Below are positions 14,291 through 28,339 of a stretch of 64,000 bases of DNA, piece by piece; the stretch's first letter is position 1, and each line of letters starts with the position of its first letter. Location: contig CM076268.1 in NCBI GenBank assembly GCA_038380795.1, forward strand, positions 14,574,001 to 14,638,000, given 5' to 3'. The notes under the pieces are model-generated. The model made no database searches. It was given only the letters and a program-made list of their open reading frames with translations, and was not told the DNA's origin. Both the position numbers and the translations under genes were made by a program. The stretch comes from Pyrocephalus nanus (lineage: Eukaryota; Chordata; Aves; Passeriformes; Tyrannidae).

Positions 14291-15489
14291 TTTGGGGATT
14301 TCATGGGATGTTGCAGGATATTAATTTCCACCCCCACCCATCACAGCAACAGAGTGAAGGGAAAGCTCCTCCAGTCCCTCCAGCAACAGAGACAACACAT
14401 GAGAGCTCATTAATGAATTTCTGCTGGACTTGCTGAGGTCTGGATGTATGAAGGTCCTTCTCCTCTGGTTCACACATGTCCTCCGCTAATACAAACAACC
14501 ACCAAGGAGAGAGAACACTGAACTTTTGAATCAGAACTAAAATAGGTAGAATAGTCAAGTATTAAATTAAACAGAACTCTACATCAAACTTTTCCACATT
14601 AGATTGAGCTCCGACTCATGCACACCACTCAACCTCTTTTAGACAACACAGACACAATCAGATCTGATTCATATTCCAGCTACGGATCAGCTCTTAATTC
14701 CCTCAAACGAAATCCAGACACAAGGTGCCCCACGTTCCTAGGCTGTGTGGATTCTTAAATATTTTCCTCCTTCATGTACACGCTCGGGACACCCGAGTAC
14801 ACACCACCTTGGAGCAGGCAGATACACAGAGATGGCTTTTTGCCAGGCCTGCTCCTCTACAACAAGACACAGCGAGACTGTCTAGTTCTTGCTTAGCTCA
14901 AAGCTATTCCTATTTGAACTGGCCATGAACAGCCCAAAATGACAATGAAAAATCAGGCATTGCCCACAGAAGCCAAACTCGTAGTGTACTCTCACTCTCC
15001 CAGGTGTGCCTCTGCTCCAGCTGTGTTGTAACATCTTACACCAACTCATGGCCAGTGTGTTGGCAATGTAAACCTGTCCAACACCCAACGGCAACAGATA
15101 TCTTTTCAATCAGACTCCAGCTAAATTTTCCCGTGCTTTGGTCCAGCTGTCCCATATGCAAAGCTTTTATACTGTCTGTAAAGCTATAGAGCTGGCTGAT
15201 GAAGACCTTTCAATTTTTTCTGTTTTCTTAATTTCCAAGTCCTTTTGGTAGGTAATACCTGTGCTGGGTGAGGCAGAAGGAGTTAAACCTGGACTGGTCC
15301 AGGTCAGTAACTGCAGCTTCTCACATCACACTCACCCCAATGGTGGGGAGGGCTGCACCCCCTCACCCGCTGATCTCCCTTTTTCTCAGCTGTCTTCATT
15401 AATAAACACTTACATGCCTCAGGGAATCAACAATGGATGTGTGCTTGTTTGAAAATCCTCTAAATTGAGTCTGAATGGAAGGAATTAAA

Positions 15490-15960
15490 TAAGTTAATGA
15501 AACTATTGAACAACACTGGACTTGGCCCTTTAGGGTTTCTGCATGATTTCTCTTCCCAGTTTGACAGAGAACTAGCTGTAGTTATTTCTTTGAATATGAT
15601 TTGTCCACCTATTTTGTAATTATTTCATCCAAACCAAGTGTTCTTGGTTTGCTTTAGAGAAAAATACTACCTCACAGGCAAAATATATCACAGTTACTAC
15701 TACCTTCCCAGATTAATGGCTGCCAAAAAGGGAAACAAATTTGTTCTTGACTGGTCTAGGTTAAAGCAATGTTTCTTGTCATCTTATCATCCTAGAAGTG
15801 TTTATAAATTGGTTTATAATTTGCTTTAGTATCTTCCTCATTTTTGAAGTGAAAAGGACCAGTTTGTAACTACCCAGGTCTCCTGTCTCATAGATGGATT
15901 TTGCTTGTTGTGCTCCCTTCTGCCAGGGCACAACCCATCCTCTGTGGAAGTTGAAGGTGG
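15490..15960 (-). mobile_element. Ancient antisense CR1-like LINE relic
   Basis: Read on the plus strand, the blocks 'acaacactggacttggccctt', 'ggaccagtttgtaactacccaggtctcctg' and 'atagatggattttgcttg' follow the order of the reverse complement of a CR1-type reverse transcriptase. Strongly decayed; family assignment is from memory and borders are rough. Confidence 0.45.
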
Positions 15961-16804
15961 CTGGATTATCTATATACTCTCCAAAATCACTTCCTAAACC
16001 ATTTTCCTACCCCAGCTACACACAATCCCTGCATTTATGGATGGTTTTGGAAGGGTCTCATGTTCTGCATTGCTGGCAGTGCCAGTCAGGCTCCAGCATG
16101 GCCCCATTCCCCAGAATCACACTCCAGCACAGCTTTGCCTGGTCCACTGCCATGCCAGACCATCAGCTCAGCCACATCTCTCTACTTGCTGAAGCAGAGC
16201 AAGTGGTCCAAGGAAAAATCACCACCACATGGACATGAAAAGCTGAGATTCATCCCTCTCCAAAGGGTTAATAACAGGACTTGGCATTGCGTGACGTAAG
16301 TACAGTGTTCATATCCTTGATTGTGGGCCCAGCAGGGATGAACTGGACAGATTCTGAAAGAATAAGCATCATGCAAGAAAAAAGGACGAGAGCATGTCTG
16401 ATTGTGGCTGGTGAAAACACTGGAAAGTTAGGACAGACATCCTTGTTCTGCCTTTGAAAACCCCTCGCTAAGTCTTGCTTGCCATTAAATGATGACTATG
16501 GTCATGAGCTCTCTCCAGTGCCAGCTCGGCACCACACAGGACTGGTTCTTGTATTAATTATAAGTAACCCTTTGATATCGGGGCACAGGAGACCTGGGAA
16601 GCACTGTTTCTGCAGAAGTAATTTCACTCTGTCACCGTCGGGTGCCACCTTGAGCAGAGCCAGATCAGTGCCAGCAATGACAGTGTGGCTTTGGGCTAAG
16701 GGTCTGCAAGCATGGGCTCACCAGCAGTTGTTTACACGTTTGTCTGAAATTAGGAAAAAAAAAAAAGAAAAAACAAAAAAGAAAAAAGGAAAGAACAAGA
16801 GAAA

Positions 16805-17320
16805 ATGAGCATTTTAATTTCCCAATAAAATCTATGCCACAATATGAGTCATTGTTTGCTTTTTTACACTAGTTGGGAAAGTCCTTCTGGTTTTAATAAC
16901 TAATACTGCTGAGTTCAATAAAAAGCACTTAATTTAATTTAATCCAAATCCTGATTAATGCCAGCTTCCCCTGGAATTTTATCTTTGTTTTAATTTCAGT
17001 CACTATGTTAAGGGGAAAAAAAGACAGGAGGGGAGAGAAGTCAATTAGTTCCTGTGCATGTTTCTGGGCAAAACACTGGAAAATGGAAGATTGACAGGTA
17101 TGGTCTGAGAGTCTATTTTTCCCCTTTCCTTGGGCTGATTTTCCCCTAAGAATGTAATGTTTGCTTAGTCTTTAAAAAGGAAGCTTAACGGCTCACGGCT
17201 CAGTTTGGAAAATAAAATATTCCAGGGCCAATTAGGATCAGATTTCTTTGCTGAAAGTATATTGCTTTTAATGTGTTAATATTCAAGAGATATGCTACTG
17301 TTTAATTGGACACAGAGAGC
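16805..17320. promoter_or_regulatory. AT-rich block, candidate conserved non-coding element
   Basis: Unique sequence rich in homeodomain-like cores (cttaatttaatttaatcc, gattaatgcc, ccaattagg). It lies between an A/G-rich tract near 16755 and the MIR-like fragment. Function is inferred from texture only. Confidence 0.3.
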
Positions 17321-17597
17321 CCTTAAAGCTTGAGAGCTCTAACATGAAAACAGCCAGCCTCAGTCATGGGCTCTGGAGTGGCTACAGAAGGAAATAATCT
17401 GGGATAAAACCTCTGATAAGCGGTTTTCATCCATTCCCTACAATTGTCAGTGCATATGTTTATTCAGATTCATATCTTATACAAATAACCAGTGCTAACG
17501 GATTTTTTTAGGCTGCAAAGTTGAACATTCAAAAATCTAGAGCAGACGAGCTGCTGATACTGGAGTTCAACACCCTCTGTGGCTGCGGGGGGATTGG

Positions 17598-17684
17598 CTC
17601 TGCCCAGCATCACACAGGAATCCTGTGACAGCGCCAGGGTTAGGATCCAGTTCTCCCACATCCCTCACCAGTGCCTTAACTACA
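17598..17684 (-). mobile_element. MIR-like CORE-SINE fragment
   Basis: The plus strand reads 'tctgcccagcatcacacagg', then 'gccagggttaggatccagttctccc' and 'agtgccttaac', matching in order the reverse complement of the tRNA-derived/core part of MIR elements. Very old; about 87 bp recognisable. Confidence 0.45.
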
Positions 17685-18758
17685 AGTAAACATTCCCTCT
17701 CTTCTTGCAGTCCTCTATCTTGTTCTGTGCAAGGAGTAAGCCAAGGTCCTGCCAAGGCAATAGTTTTTAATTACATGATCGCATACTCTTGTAATGCAAA
17801 TATGCAAGGGAACTGAATTAAGGGTGCATGGGCCTGGGTATTTTCTAACTTTTGTATGACTGATTTCTGCGGCTTTACATGGAAGGTTTTGGATACATTG
17901 TCTAGGATTACCTTTCATTACAGAAACATGAGAAATAGAAATGAAATTATGCAAACATATAGGACTACTTGCAAATGTCTGCAGCAGAAACTTAACTCAG
18001 GACCTTAAAGGAGCAACACTGACCTTGGTCTCTTCAGCAAAGAGAGCAACTGCTGGGAGCAGACGGCTGGAGCAGTAATTACATAACAGGCACTTCACCA
18101 CATATGGGGTTTCGGGTTTATTTTCCCTTCTAAGTAGCCAGGGAGGCTGGAAATTAGCAAGTCTGAATTCTGTTGTGCTAAAGGCACTCGGCAGCCCCCT
18201 GGCACAGGCTGCATGTTCATTCTCATACTGTACTTGAACAAGACCTATGTTTTTGTGTGTTTTGGAGACCTGTACAACTATGAGCAAATGGTGCACAGAG
18301 AGGAGGAAAAACACTTTCCTGGATTTGCTTGCTCCCAGTTCATCCCATTGTCCCAAGACAGAGGATCTTAGGGAGACCACTGATGCAACTATGCTGGCCT
18401 ACAGCAGGGGCACAGTCCTGCTAGGTGGTGTGAGCCACTCCTATCGATCTTCTGCACTACTGCCTTTACTAAGGAGACAGAGAGTGAAAGGCTAAATGAT
18501 TGAACAGCACCCTCTCATAGCTCTAGTGCAGAGTTGGACTTCCTGGCAGGACTCTGCACTAGGAGATGGGGACCAAGACCAGCCAGGAAGGACACAGGAG
18601 GACCAGGCAGCTGTTTCCAAAAGGAGCAGCAGAGCTTCCTCCAGCACTGCCTCCTGGACCCTTGTTCCAACCCTACTGGCATGCATTGACCCTGGTTTGC
18701 CACCCTGGTGTCCCCTGCCCCAGCAAAAGGGAAGATGCAGTGGCCAGTGCTTAATGGG

Positions 18759-18808
18759 CCTCTCCTCTCCTCCCTCTCCTTCTCTTCTCCTTCTCCCTCT
18801 CCTCTTCC
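18759..18808 (+). repeat. 50-nt uninterrupted polypyrimidine run
   Basis: C and T only, for example tctcctctcctccctctcct. Such runs can form triplex (H-DNA) structures. No 3' splice site is implied, because HPSE2 is on the other strand. Confidence 0.9.
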
Positions 18809-21340
18809 ACAAAGTCCTGGGAGCAATTCCTCCCTGGGAGCAAACCACCACTCTGATGAGCATGAGAGCCACTGAGAAAAGGCAGGGGCACAGACACCTT
18901 CCCCTTCCCCCTTTGCAGTCACAGCCCTCATCCTCTCCCTTCGAACATTAACACAGAGAAAGGGAAAAACAGACAAGATACTCCAGCAAAGAAAAGGGTC
19001 AACAAAATGGATGAAAGAATTCAAATTTCAACAACTATTTTTTCAAGAAAAAGAATTTGCAAAGGAAAAAAATGAAAACAATGTTAGTAGAGAAAGTAAA
19101 TAAGGGCTTTGAGCACTCCATTGTGCACAGATTAGGTAACAAAGCCCATCACTCAGAGGTGCAGACAGGATTCATGAGAAGGTGCTACCACCACAGTCAG
19201 CCTGGCTACCCAAAGCCCAGAGTGAACCATCCACACCCTGCAGATCCCCAGAGTGACTCCGGCTTTTCTGCTCACACCAGCAATTACAGGAAAGGGATTT
19301 CAGACACTGCTCCTGTACCTTCTAGGAAATTCATTCCCTGTGGTTTTTGGGCAACTCTTCTCTAATAGAAATTAAACAAACAAATGAAATAATGAGTTTT
19401 ATTCAGAATAGAGACCAATTTACTACTAATGGCTGCATTAAGGTCCTAAAAGCATATTGAATCACAGAGCAGTAAAGCCACAGAAAACAGCCCCTAGTTC
19501 TAAAATAACTACAGGTGCCAAAATTAAGGACAAAATTACCAGCCTGTTCCCAGTGTTGGCCTGCAAATACTCAACACAACATGAAAAATGAATAGCAAAT
19601 GATTGGTTTTATATTAAGAAAAAGTTGTTTGAATATATTAAATGTGTTTCATTGTGCAATTTCTATATTTGCTCTCTTTCCAAAACCAGAATTATTCACC
19701 TAATGGATAGATTAATAAGATGACACCAAGCAGAGGGGGAAGGTCATGTATAATCAGAACACTTGCAGACAGTGTTTATAAAAGCTATTTAACAACACTG
19801 AGGATGAGTACATTGTACTTACAGCTAAGTGCTCCTAGGAGGGGCTGAGCACCTGTGCTGCTCAGCACACACAAGGGCTTTAAAACAAACCAAACCTGCC
19901 CTTGTGTGAAGGATGACCATGCAGGGTGACAGAGAATGAAATTTCCTGTCAACTGATCTCCCAATTCCCAGGCAAAGGAAAGTCGAGCCAGCTATTGGGT
20001 AGCATCACTGTTCAATTTGAAACAGCACATGTTCCTTGCCTGAAAACGTGAAATTTGGATCCAATGTGCTAGCTGCCTGTGCAACCATGTGAGGCAGTTT
20101 AATGGCACATGAAAGAAAAGGTCAAATTTACTAAGTGTTGAGGAGGTGTCATCAAGAGCCACATATTACTTCAAGATGTGTTTTTCAGCAGCAGAGCCTG
20201 CACAAGTCCCTCTCACACAGAAATCTCTTCTACCCGCTGGATTTTCCTTCTCTGTCCTCCCTTAAAGAGCCACAAAATAAAACTAAACTGATGGGAATGA
20301 GCCTCTGGCGAACCCCTGTGCTTCTTTCTTTGCTGTTTGCAGAAGTCTGCATGTTACCTACAGCAATTAAGCTTTTGCAGGGCAGTGACTGTATCCCTCA
20401 TCATCCAAAGAGCTGCTTTCACCTCCTTCGGCTTTTATTTTGCTTCAACTTGAGTTATCAGTCTCATCATACCAGTGGTAACAGCCTGATGCCTCCTGGG
20501 GATGGGGGAGGCAGATTTTTACCTGTCTCCAGCCCCTGAAGAAATGCTCCACAGATTTCCAACCTGTTTGGTTCCTGACCCATTACCATACCTCCCTGTC
20601 TCTGCATTTTCCATTGAGAAGCACAGCATGGGTGGTAATTGCCTGCCCAGGCCAGGAAGCCCAGCCAGCAGCACTGGCTCCACACAGCATGACACCTCTT
20701 CCTCACAGGTGTCTTCCTCACTGCCACCCCCTAACTTCTTTCCAGATAAAACCACCAGCATCACAACTGTCAGAAAGCGAGAACAATGTGCTAAGGCAAG
20801 CACCAAGGCAAACAGAGAAGTCATCAAGCTCTCCGCAGAGTAAACACAAGCTAAAATCCAGAGGCACATAAATCACACAGATACATGCAGTTCTGGGGGG
20901 GAGAGGAGGAGAAGGAAGGGCTCATTTTTCTTGCAGCAGCCCTGGAGGCCCTTTCCTGAGATCAGAGTAACTCATCCAGCAGCACCCATGATGGTTTGGC
21001 CAAGGGCAAGGAGCTTGTTAGGAAGGTGACCCTGGAATATTTGTGTAGATATCTGCTCCTGGCCTCCTCCAGGACAGTTTCCAGCCTCATGACCAGCCAA
21101 CAGTACTCTTCTGGAGTGGGAGGTGTGCAACGAAAATGCAAAGCCCCTCTGTTTGATCTGCCCCTTACAGAGAGTGGCTTTTGCTTCTCATTCAGACTGT
21201 ACATCACAGGCCACTTCTCAGGGCAAATCTGCACCTCCAGACCACAGCGTTGAGATTCAGGAGACCTGAGGGGTTGACCTGAAGAATCACAGAGGTCTGA
21301 CTTACTCTTTACAGAGCATAAGTCCCATAAAGATTACACA

Positions 21341-21415
21341 GCAGGAGAGATGGAACTAGATGATCTTTAAAGTCCCTTCCAACCCAAATCATCCTATGAT
21401 TTTATGGTTCTGTGA
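21341..21415 (+). mobile_element. CR1 LINE 3' end
   Basis: Contains the diagnostic CR1 3' UTR end (tggaactagatgatctt, then cccttccaaccca) and a decayed terminal repeat of the ATGATTTTATGGTTCTGTGAT kind. It is only the last 75 bp or so, typical of 5'-truncated CR1 insertions in birds. It is non-coding. Confidence 0.9.
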
Positions 21416-22636
21416 TATATGGGCTGAATATCCTAATATATAAAGTAACTTCTATAGCAGTTCTAATTCCCCAGCCGTGCTTGGGCTAGAGGCATGGAAC
21501 AGATGGACTCATTGTGTCTTTTTCAACTTCCTTCTGAATGCAGGAGAAAAGCCACACAGAGAAACAAATCAGAGAAAAGCATCTAAACTCTCCTGAGCTT
21601 CCAACCGCCTCAGACATGCCAAGGAGCCATGGAAAGTGCAGAAGGAAGAGTAGGGTGTCTTATTGCACTTGCTCACCTCATCCAACACCAACATGGGTCA
21701 CTGTGTTTCATGGCAGAGCCACAGGTCTCCATCCTTTCTCAGCAATACTCCAGTTATGATGAATGCCTAGAAAACCCAGGTTACATCCCATGTGTTCATC
21801 TTTGGCAGAAACAGGATTTGTCCCAGTCTTGAAATGGACTCACCTCAGTAGGAACCAAAAGTGCTCATCAAGATCTCTGCTCTTGATGGTCCTTATTCTC
21901 CCTGGGAACAGTCACTCCACCCACTAACTGCAGCACTGTAAGATGCACTGGGTAAAACTTTTCAGGCTCTTCATCCAGAATTTAACAGCAGCTTTGCCAC
22001 AGATTCCAGGACATGGAATCAGGAGATGGACATTGCCTTAGAAAATTAAAGGGCTACCACAGGGTGTAGCATGAGAAGTTCCATCATTTTCCAGATTATT
22101 TCTATGTCTTTTCTACTGCAAAATCTTTTCTACTGAACTGGGGTGCAGATCTGCTCAGCACCAACACTTAATTTTAAGAAATCTGATCACTCCTACTGCA
22201 AAATGCACATATTTATTTTTCTTTTAGTGGAGATACGTATTTACTTAAATATATATTTGGCCTCAAATGTTTTGCCCAACACTTCTGGGTTGTCCTGCAG
22301 ATGCAGCACCAAGTCACAGAGGGCAGTACGTCAGTACAGGTGTAACAGAGGCACGGGGACAACTTGTGGGATTCCCTATGAGAGTATGGCACAGGATGTG
22401 AAAAATCTGGTATAAGGTAATAATGTCAAGAATTAAAAGCATAAACATTTTCATGTATTGAAATGTCTGCTGAAGCCAGCATTTTCAGAAGATTAAATTC
22501 ATTAGTCATATCAGACAACACATTTGAGAACAAGCAAATATTCACTGAGAGCAATGGAAACAGAAGTTGGCTGGGCATATCAAAGAACAACTCTTGTGCC
22601 TAAGTTTCCAGTAAGTTAATGTGGTTTTCATTATGC

Positions 22637-22659
22637 ATTCTCAAGTTCATCTTGAGAAT
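22637..22659. repeat. Small perfect inverted repeat (9-bp arms, 5-nt loop)
   Basis: attctcaag-ttcat-cttgagaat. The flanks (tgca / ttttgca) extend the pairing imperfectly. Too short for a microRNA precursor on its own; it could be a binding site or chance. Confidence 0.8.
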
Positions 22660-24032
22660 TTTGCATTATTTGGCTATTTAAGGAACTTTGAGCTTTGCAC
22701 AAACAGTAACACAGATATTTCAATATTAAATTTATTTCCAATTTTCTGATAATCTCTGCTTGGCAAAAAAGAGCAGAGAAAACAAATATAATTGCAGTAA
22801 GATGCTGAAACAATGAATAGCAGTTATTTCTTAATTCAGTAGCCTCACGCTTTATGTGAATATCTGAGCTTAACATCCATGAGTACTGCGTGTTAGTTTA
22901 ACCTATTTTGCAAAGCTCAGGAGAAAAGATTAATATAGCTCTCTTACAAGTCTCTCCAGTGGCTGAATACGCTTTGCTTCTACAAAGACATAGCAGGTAA
23001 TCCAGGAAATTGCGAGAAAAAAAGACATTAAGGCAGTGCCATATGTGAAATTTCTGATACCTACAGAGATAAGGTGACTTACAAACTTTCCCATCATGAA
23101 ACAGATATAGAAGGAAGGGCAGATTTTGTTTACGTAGGAAGCAAAAAACTGAACACAGGGTTCCTAAATACTCTGAAACAGCAATGGTGAAATATTAATT
23201 TTAAATTAGTAGTATCTTTGTAGTTATATTTTTAATCTCCTTGTTTACATTGTTAGTGTAAGACCAGAGAAGTTCTGAAAATCTTCTTGAACAGCAGATG
23301 ACAGTGGTTTTGTTCATTTGAATCCCAATATAAAAATCTGTATCACCTCCTTGCAAGTACTTATTTCATTACCAGTTAAACCAGCCCTGATACTCATGCA
23401 TCTGAACTGTGCTGAAGCTATAGGACATTTGCTTCCAGAGACTTTCCAGAGCTCTTCTGCCTCTTCTGGGTTTTCCTATTTCTGCCTGTAAGCTTAGAAA
23501 ATTATTTTCTTTTCCTCTATTTATTTGAAACCAAACTGTGCCCATTTACATGCATGATCATTTCGCTCAGACAGAATGCAAATGGAAGTGCTACCAATCT
23601 TGTTTCCGGCACCTGGGACTTAGCCAGATGTCTGCCGCTCATTCCCTGACACCACGAGGTTCCCTGCCCAGCCTCCCCCTATTCTGCCCACTGTGGCCTT
23701 GGGAGAGTGGTCCCCAACCTGCACCAGGGCACAGGCTGGGCAACAACACAACTACCTGTGGAAAGCGCTGAAAGATCAAGAGTCACCCTCTCACCGAGAA
23801 TGGGAATGTTGATGTACTGAATGCACTTTGAGAAGTACTGACTATCTGTACACACAGGATGGCAATAAATCCCCAAAACTGCTCCAGATAGGTGACCAGG
23901 TGTACAAGAAGCCATAGTCTTCATCCTATATAGCCAGACATAGTTAAGAAGGGATTATCCCACATCCCTTAAATTCCCCTTCTGGGGACAGCCACATCCT
24001 AGAGAATAACTCTGGAGACTTTATGAGGGCAA

Positions 24033-24110
24033 AGCCTGGAGGGCTGCTGTGCCTGGAAAAATGATACAACTGACTGGTACCTGGCAAAGATATGAAAGGC
24101 CCTCCAGGCT
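24033..24110. repeat. 12-bp inverted repeat with 54-nt spacer
   Basis: agcctggagggc at 24033-24044 is the exact reverse complement of gccctccaggct at 24099-24110. The spacer shows little further pairing, so a microRNA hairpin is not supported. Confidence 0.75.
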
Positions 24111-27100
24111 ACCCAGCAAAACACACTGACAAACATTTCTGAGACACCGCTGGATACCTGAGCATTGGACATCACACAGGAAGCTAAACCAGTCATTCAA
24201 CCTGGAGGCGCTCAAGAGTCCTGATACAGCTCATCCTGCCGTGCAGAAACATAGCTGCTCAGATTGAGGGATGTGGGAAGCCGTGCCATGGAGAAAAAGA
24301 AGGGAAGGTGTTTCCCAAATGTTATTTTAAGTAAATATGATAAAGGTTCCCCCAGAGAGTACAGAAGGGGTAAAAAGCGGTTCATTGCACACACAATACA
24401 GTGATGCTGCAAACATAGAGCAACTCTGATGCACCAGATGTGCTCTATACATATCCAGATGTGCTCCTGTTTGAAGTCTCTGGTATGCCCCAGCTGCACT
24501 TGTGACTCATCAGCACACATGCCAGAGTAGCTCCTAAGCTGTGAGATCCCCATGGCTCACTTGGGTGACACATGCTGAGGGATTGCCCAGGCACCCCTGC
24601 AGCAATTCTATCCTCCCAGGGAGCAGAGCACTCTTCCTGCTGGTGCACGAAGGCACCACATTTCTCATGGGACAGCATTTAAGGGCAAAAGTAGTTCTGC
24701 TTTATCCTATCAAGGTCAAAGCCAAAAGCAGCATATTACAATAACAAGAGTTATACAGAAGATAGCATAAAGGATGCATAGTCAGTGACTGCCTGAAATT
24801 GAGATCCATGATTTGTTGTTAGCTGATTTCTTCCCCATGGTATCACCCAGTCATTCAGGTTGAGAATGGTTTGTAGCCAAAAATCCTTTGCCAGAACATG
24901 CTCTGAAGAAACAACCTTAGTTTGGAATACAGCCTGTGAATATCTGCTCACTCAGTTCCAGCGAAACACTGAAGGGAAGAGAATCTTCAAATAATTTCTG
25001 GTCTCTCCTACTCTTTTTCCGGTTGCTCAGTTTGTAGATGGTAACATAAAAATTTCCCTGTTTCTCTCCTCTTCCATCATCTGCTCAGGAGCCCACTCTC
25101 TGCTAGCTCACACTAACACTGATGTTCACAATTCTGTCCAGAAAGCCTGGTGTTCACATCTCCATGTGGAAGGATTGCTTGCTTTAGCCCAAAAATTTTT
25201 GCTCTGTGTTTTTGTTTTTCCTCATTTACCTTTCCAGTTCAGACAACTCCACTGATGCATTAAGCTTCCCATCAATTCCCATAAGAATCAAGAAACAGTT
25301 ACCCTCTAGCAACCAATACATCTTCAGCCATGTGTTGAGGTGAAACACCAGGCCAGCAGAAGGGCCAGGAGGGGATCTGAACCTTGTCCAGATAAGCAGG
25401 TACCCCAGCAGAATTTTGGGCCACCTGCCTATGCTTGGGCCAGTTGAGAGGTGATGCCTCCCAACAATCCAGGGAGAGAACTAAAGCAGGGTGCCCACTG
25501 TCTTCCAGCAAGCATCACATGAGTCACCTACGCCTTTCATTCGTGATGCCAGTACTCAACTCCCGGCAGGAGCTGGAGGGATTTTTACCATCTGGCCAAG
25601 CACAAAGCCAGAAGGACAAGGGAAAGCAGGAGCATATGCAAATAAACAGCATCCCTGCTTGTCCCACAGTCTGCAGTGAGCCATCAGTCATGACTTGTAT
25701 CAGATTTCCTAGTGTCAATTCTGCTGGTGAAATGCTCCTGACTCTGGAAGCTTTAGCACAAGGTCTTACAGTACGCTAATCCCACCACATAGATCTGAGT
25801 AGCATATAAACACCATCATCTTCACCTCTGCTTGGCACATCATAAATACAACTGCTTGAAGCTGGCCATTGGACACTTGTCCAAGGGATGGTGCTGTAAA
25901 TGCAGAGGGAGAGAAGAGTCTGCACAGGAACAGCCCAGGAGAGAGCAGGAGACAGCTGTTTCATTTCTGCTTCTTACAGGAAAATATTTCCATGAAGTGT
26001 AATGTTTGGAAAATGTCTAACAACCCAGTTCATGCTTTCTACAGATTATGTGGACTTAGCATTTCTGTTGCCTATAGTGGGATAGATGAATAGAGAGATA
26101 AAAGGAGGCATAAAAATATAAGACAGTTGGAATGCAGGAGAATCTACAGAATGTGCGAAAAATGTAGGAAAAACTAAATAAAAGAGGAAAAGACAAATGG
26201 GATATTGTCAAGGCAGCCGGTGAAGCAGCAGGGTCCCAGTTCAGAGGTGGAACCATTAAACGACAAGCGAAGCAGCTTTTACAGAAAGCTACATTGATTT
26301 TTTAACCCTGGAATTCACTAGGGGGAGTGTGTGGTCAAGGGCAAATGCCAGAACGGATCTGTTTTCCAGAAGAAAAAGAGAGTTCAGTCACCACAGAATA
26401 GGGGCTCAGGGAACGAGACGGCTTCTGCACTGGCCACACCCAGGGCATGTGACCCAGCAGTTCTCAGGAAGGTGGGAAGCAGCCACCACCCACGGCACAC
26501 AACAGAGGCTGTGGGAAAGCAGGTTCACTCGCATCCAGAGTAAGAACCAAATACCATGGCCCTATAAGTGGGAAGCAAAGAAATGACACAGAGAAAAATC
26601 TGGTGAGTTTGCTTGTGTTTTGCCTCGAGAAGACTAGTAAACCTTTTTCCCTTTCCTCCTCCAGCTTGTCACAAAAATCTGGGATCCTGACCTGCAAAAG
26701 CCACAATGCAAGCACAGCAGCTCAGATCCCAGTTACAGTCCTTCCATGTTTCAAATGCAAGTGAGCAACATGTCAGGCATGCATTAGAGTGACCATGTCC
26801 TACATCCTCTAGTCTCCTCTTCTGCAAAGAGGAAGGGGAAGACACAGATCGCTATGGAGACCTATACAGAAAGGAAGCAGAAAGATCAGGCAGAAAAAGG
26901 AAATACCTCCAAGCAAGACCACGACATGAAGGACTTTCCTACTGATCTTGATGGAAAATAGCCCCATCTAGGATGGGAATGTAAAGAACTAGGACAGAGT
27001 GACAGGGATTTCCAAAGTATTCATGCTTGTACAGTGCAGCCTGTGCATGTGCAGCAATGCTAATCCTAAACCTTTGGGGAAATAGCAGGACATACACACA

Positions 27101-28339
27101 ACTTCTCTTTGAGATCCTGCATTTCCTTCAAGTGCACTAAAAGCAATTGCATCACACGTGTACAGTTGCCCATCCAAAACTCCATGAGTGTCCAATCCCT
27201 TGCACATAAAAATATCAGTGATTTCCAGGCAAGGAGCCTGGATGCATGGGGGCATTGCCTACATTTCCAGACATTTGGCAGCCCCTCGGGATTCTTGCAT
27301 CTGTGGACACATCTGGGCTTCCCAGACATGGGACAGTGCAGCGTCTCTGGGCACGCACAGCAGCGTGCAAGGCCAGGAGACACAGGAATCCCCCAAATCT
27401 GTCTCGATGGTGACAGACAAGAGGACACATCTGGGGAAACCTGGGCAGTTGGTCATGCAAAGAGCAGACTGGCCCAGGAGACAGGCAGCAAAGGAAGCTG
27501 GTGGCATCAAAGGTAAAAGACATGCATGGCAGCTTGGATCCTTCTCCTCACACCTTCTACCTGAGGGCAAACTAGCACTTGCATCTCTTGGGGACAGGAA
27601 TGCAAAACTTGTTCTGCTTCTGGACTGTCCTGTCCTCACAAAGAGAAACAAGACGCATGGAGTTACTCCCAGTCCCCGTGGGGCTGCCAGAAATAACACA
27701 AACCTAACGTCTCACACCAGCTGGTGAAGACGACTAATCTGGCTTCAGGAACTGCTTGAAAGAGAGCCAAACCTCCCATCCAGTTCTCATGGCCCCCTCC
27801 ACCTCCCTCCAGACCCAGTTCCTTTTCTGGCATGATGGTATCCTCAGTGCTCAGCTGACAGCAAGCTGCTCCTCGCAAACCACGCTGCTGACCCACCCTG
27901 CTGCTCAGTGCTTGGTGGGAGTCCCCCATGCTTTTTCCATCCCACACCATGGCCAGACATGGCACAACAGACCTTGGCTCTAGGGTGGCCAGACCAGAGA
28001 GTGGTGGGGTGGCAGACACAGCAGGAAACTCCACTCCTCCATCCCTCCCTTCACCATGGCCCCTGGCATTGCTGCTGCACCTCTTTCCTTGAATTAGGCA
28101 TCTCAAGATGGGCACTCTCAAGGTGCCCATCCACCTGCATTTCTGACCCTTCTCTCAACAGCCTGTGTCTCTTTGGAACCTCCAGCTCCAAGGTCTTCAC
28201 TCTTCTGTAGAAGAGGAGCTTGGTCATATTTTTAAATAATTTTTTTAAAGCAATTATTTTCAAAATGCAGTATAATGACCAGAGCAGAAGCATCAACAAC
28301 ATGATAACCTGCATTTACAGGGTCTGCCTGCATTTACAT

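Larger units (their letters stand above)
17760..28335. other. Intron 3 segment, mostly unique sequence
   Basis: Apart from one CR1 tail (21341-21415), a 50-nt pyrimidine run (18759-18808) and two small inverted repeats, nothing is recognised. Overlapping ORFs in several frames around 27.1-28.1 kb reflect moderately GC-rich, stop-poor sequence rather than an exon. A short stretch near 20361-20400 (agggcagtgactgtatc) loosely resembles the 3' part of MIR/L2 elements, but it is too short to call. Confidence 0.5.

Noticed and set aside
24033..24110. MicroRNA hairpin from the 12-bp inverted repeat
   Set aside because: Spacer of 54 nt without further pairing; stem far too short for a pre-miRNA.
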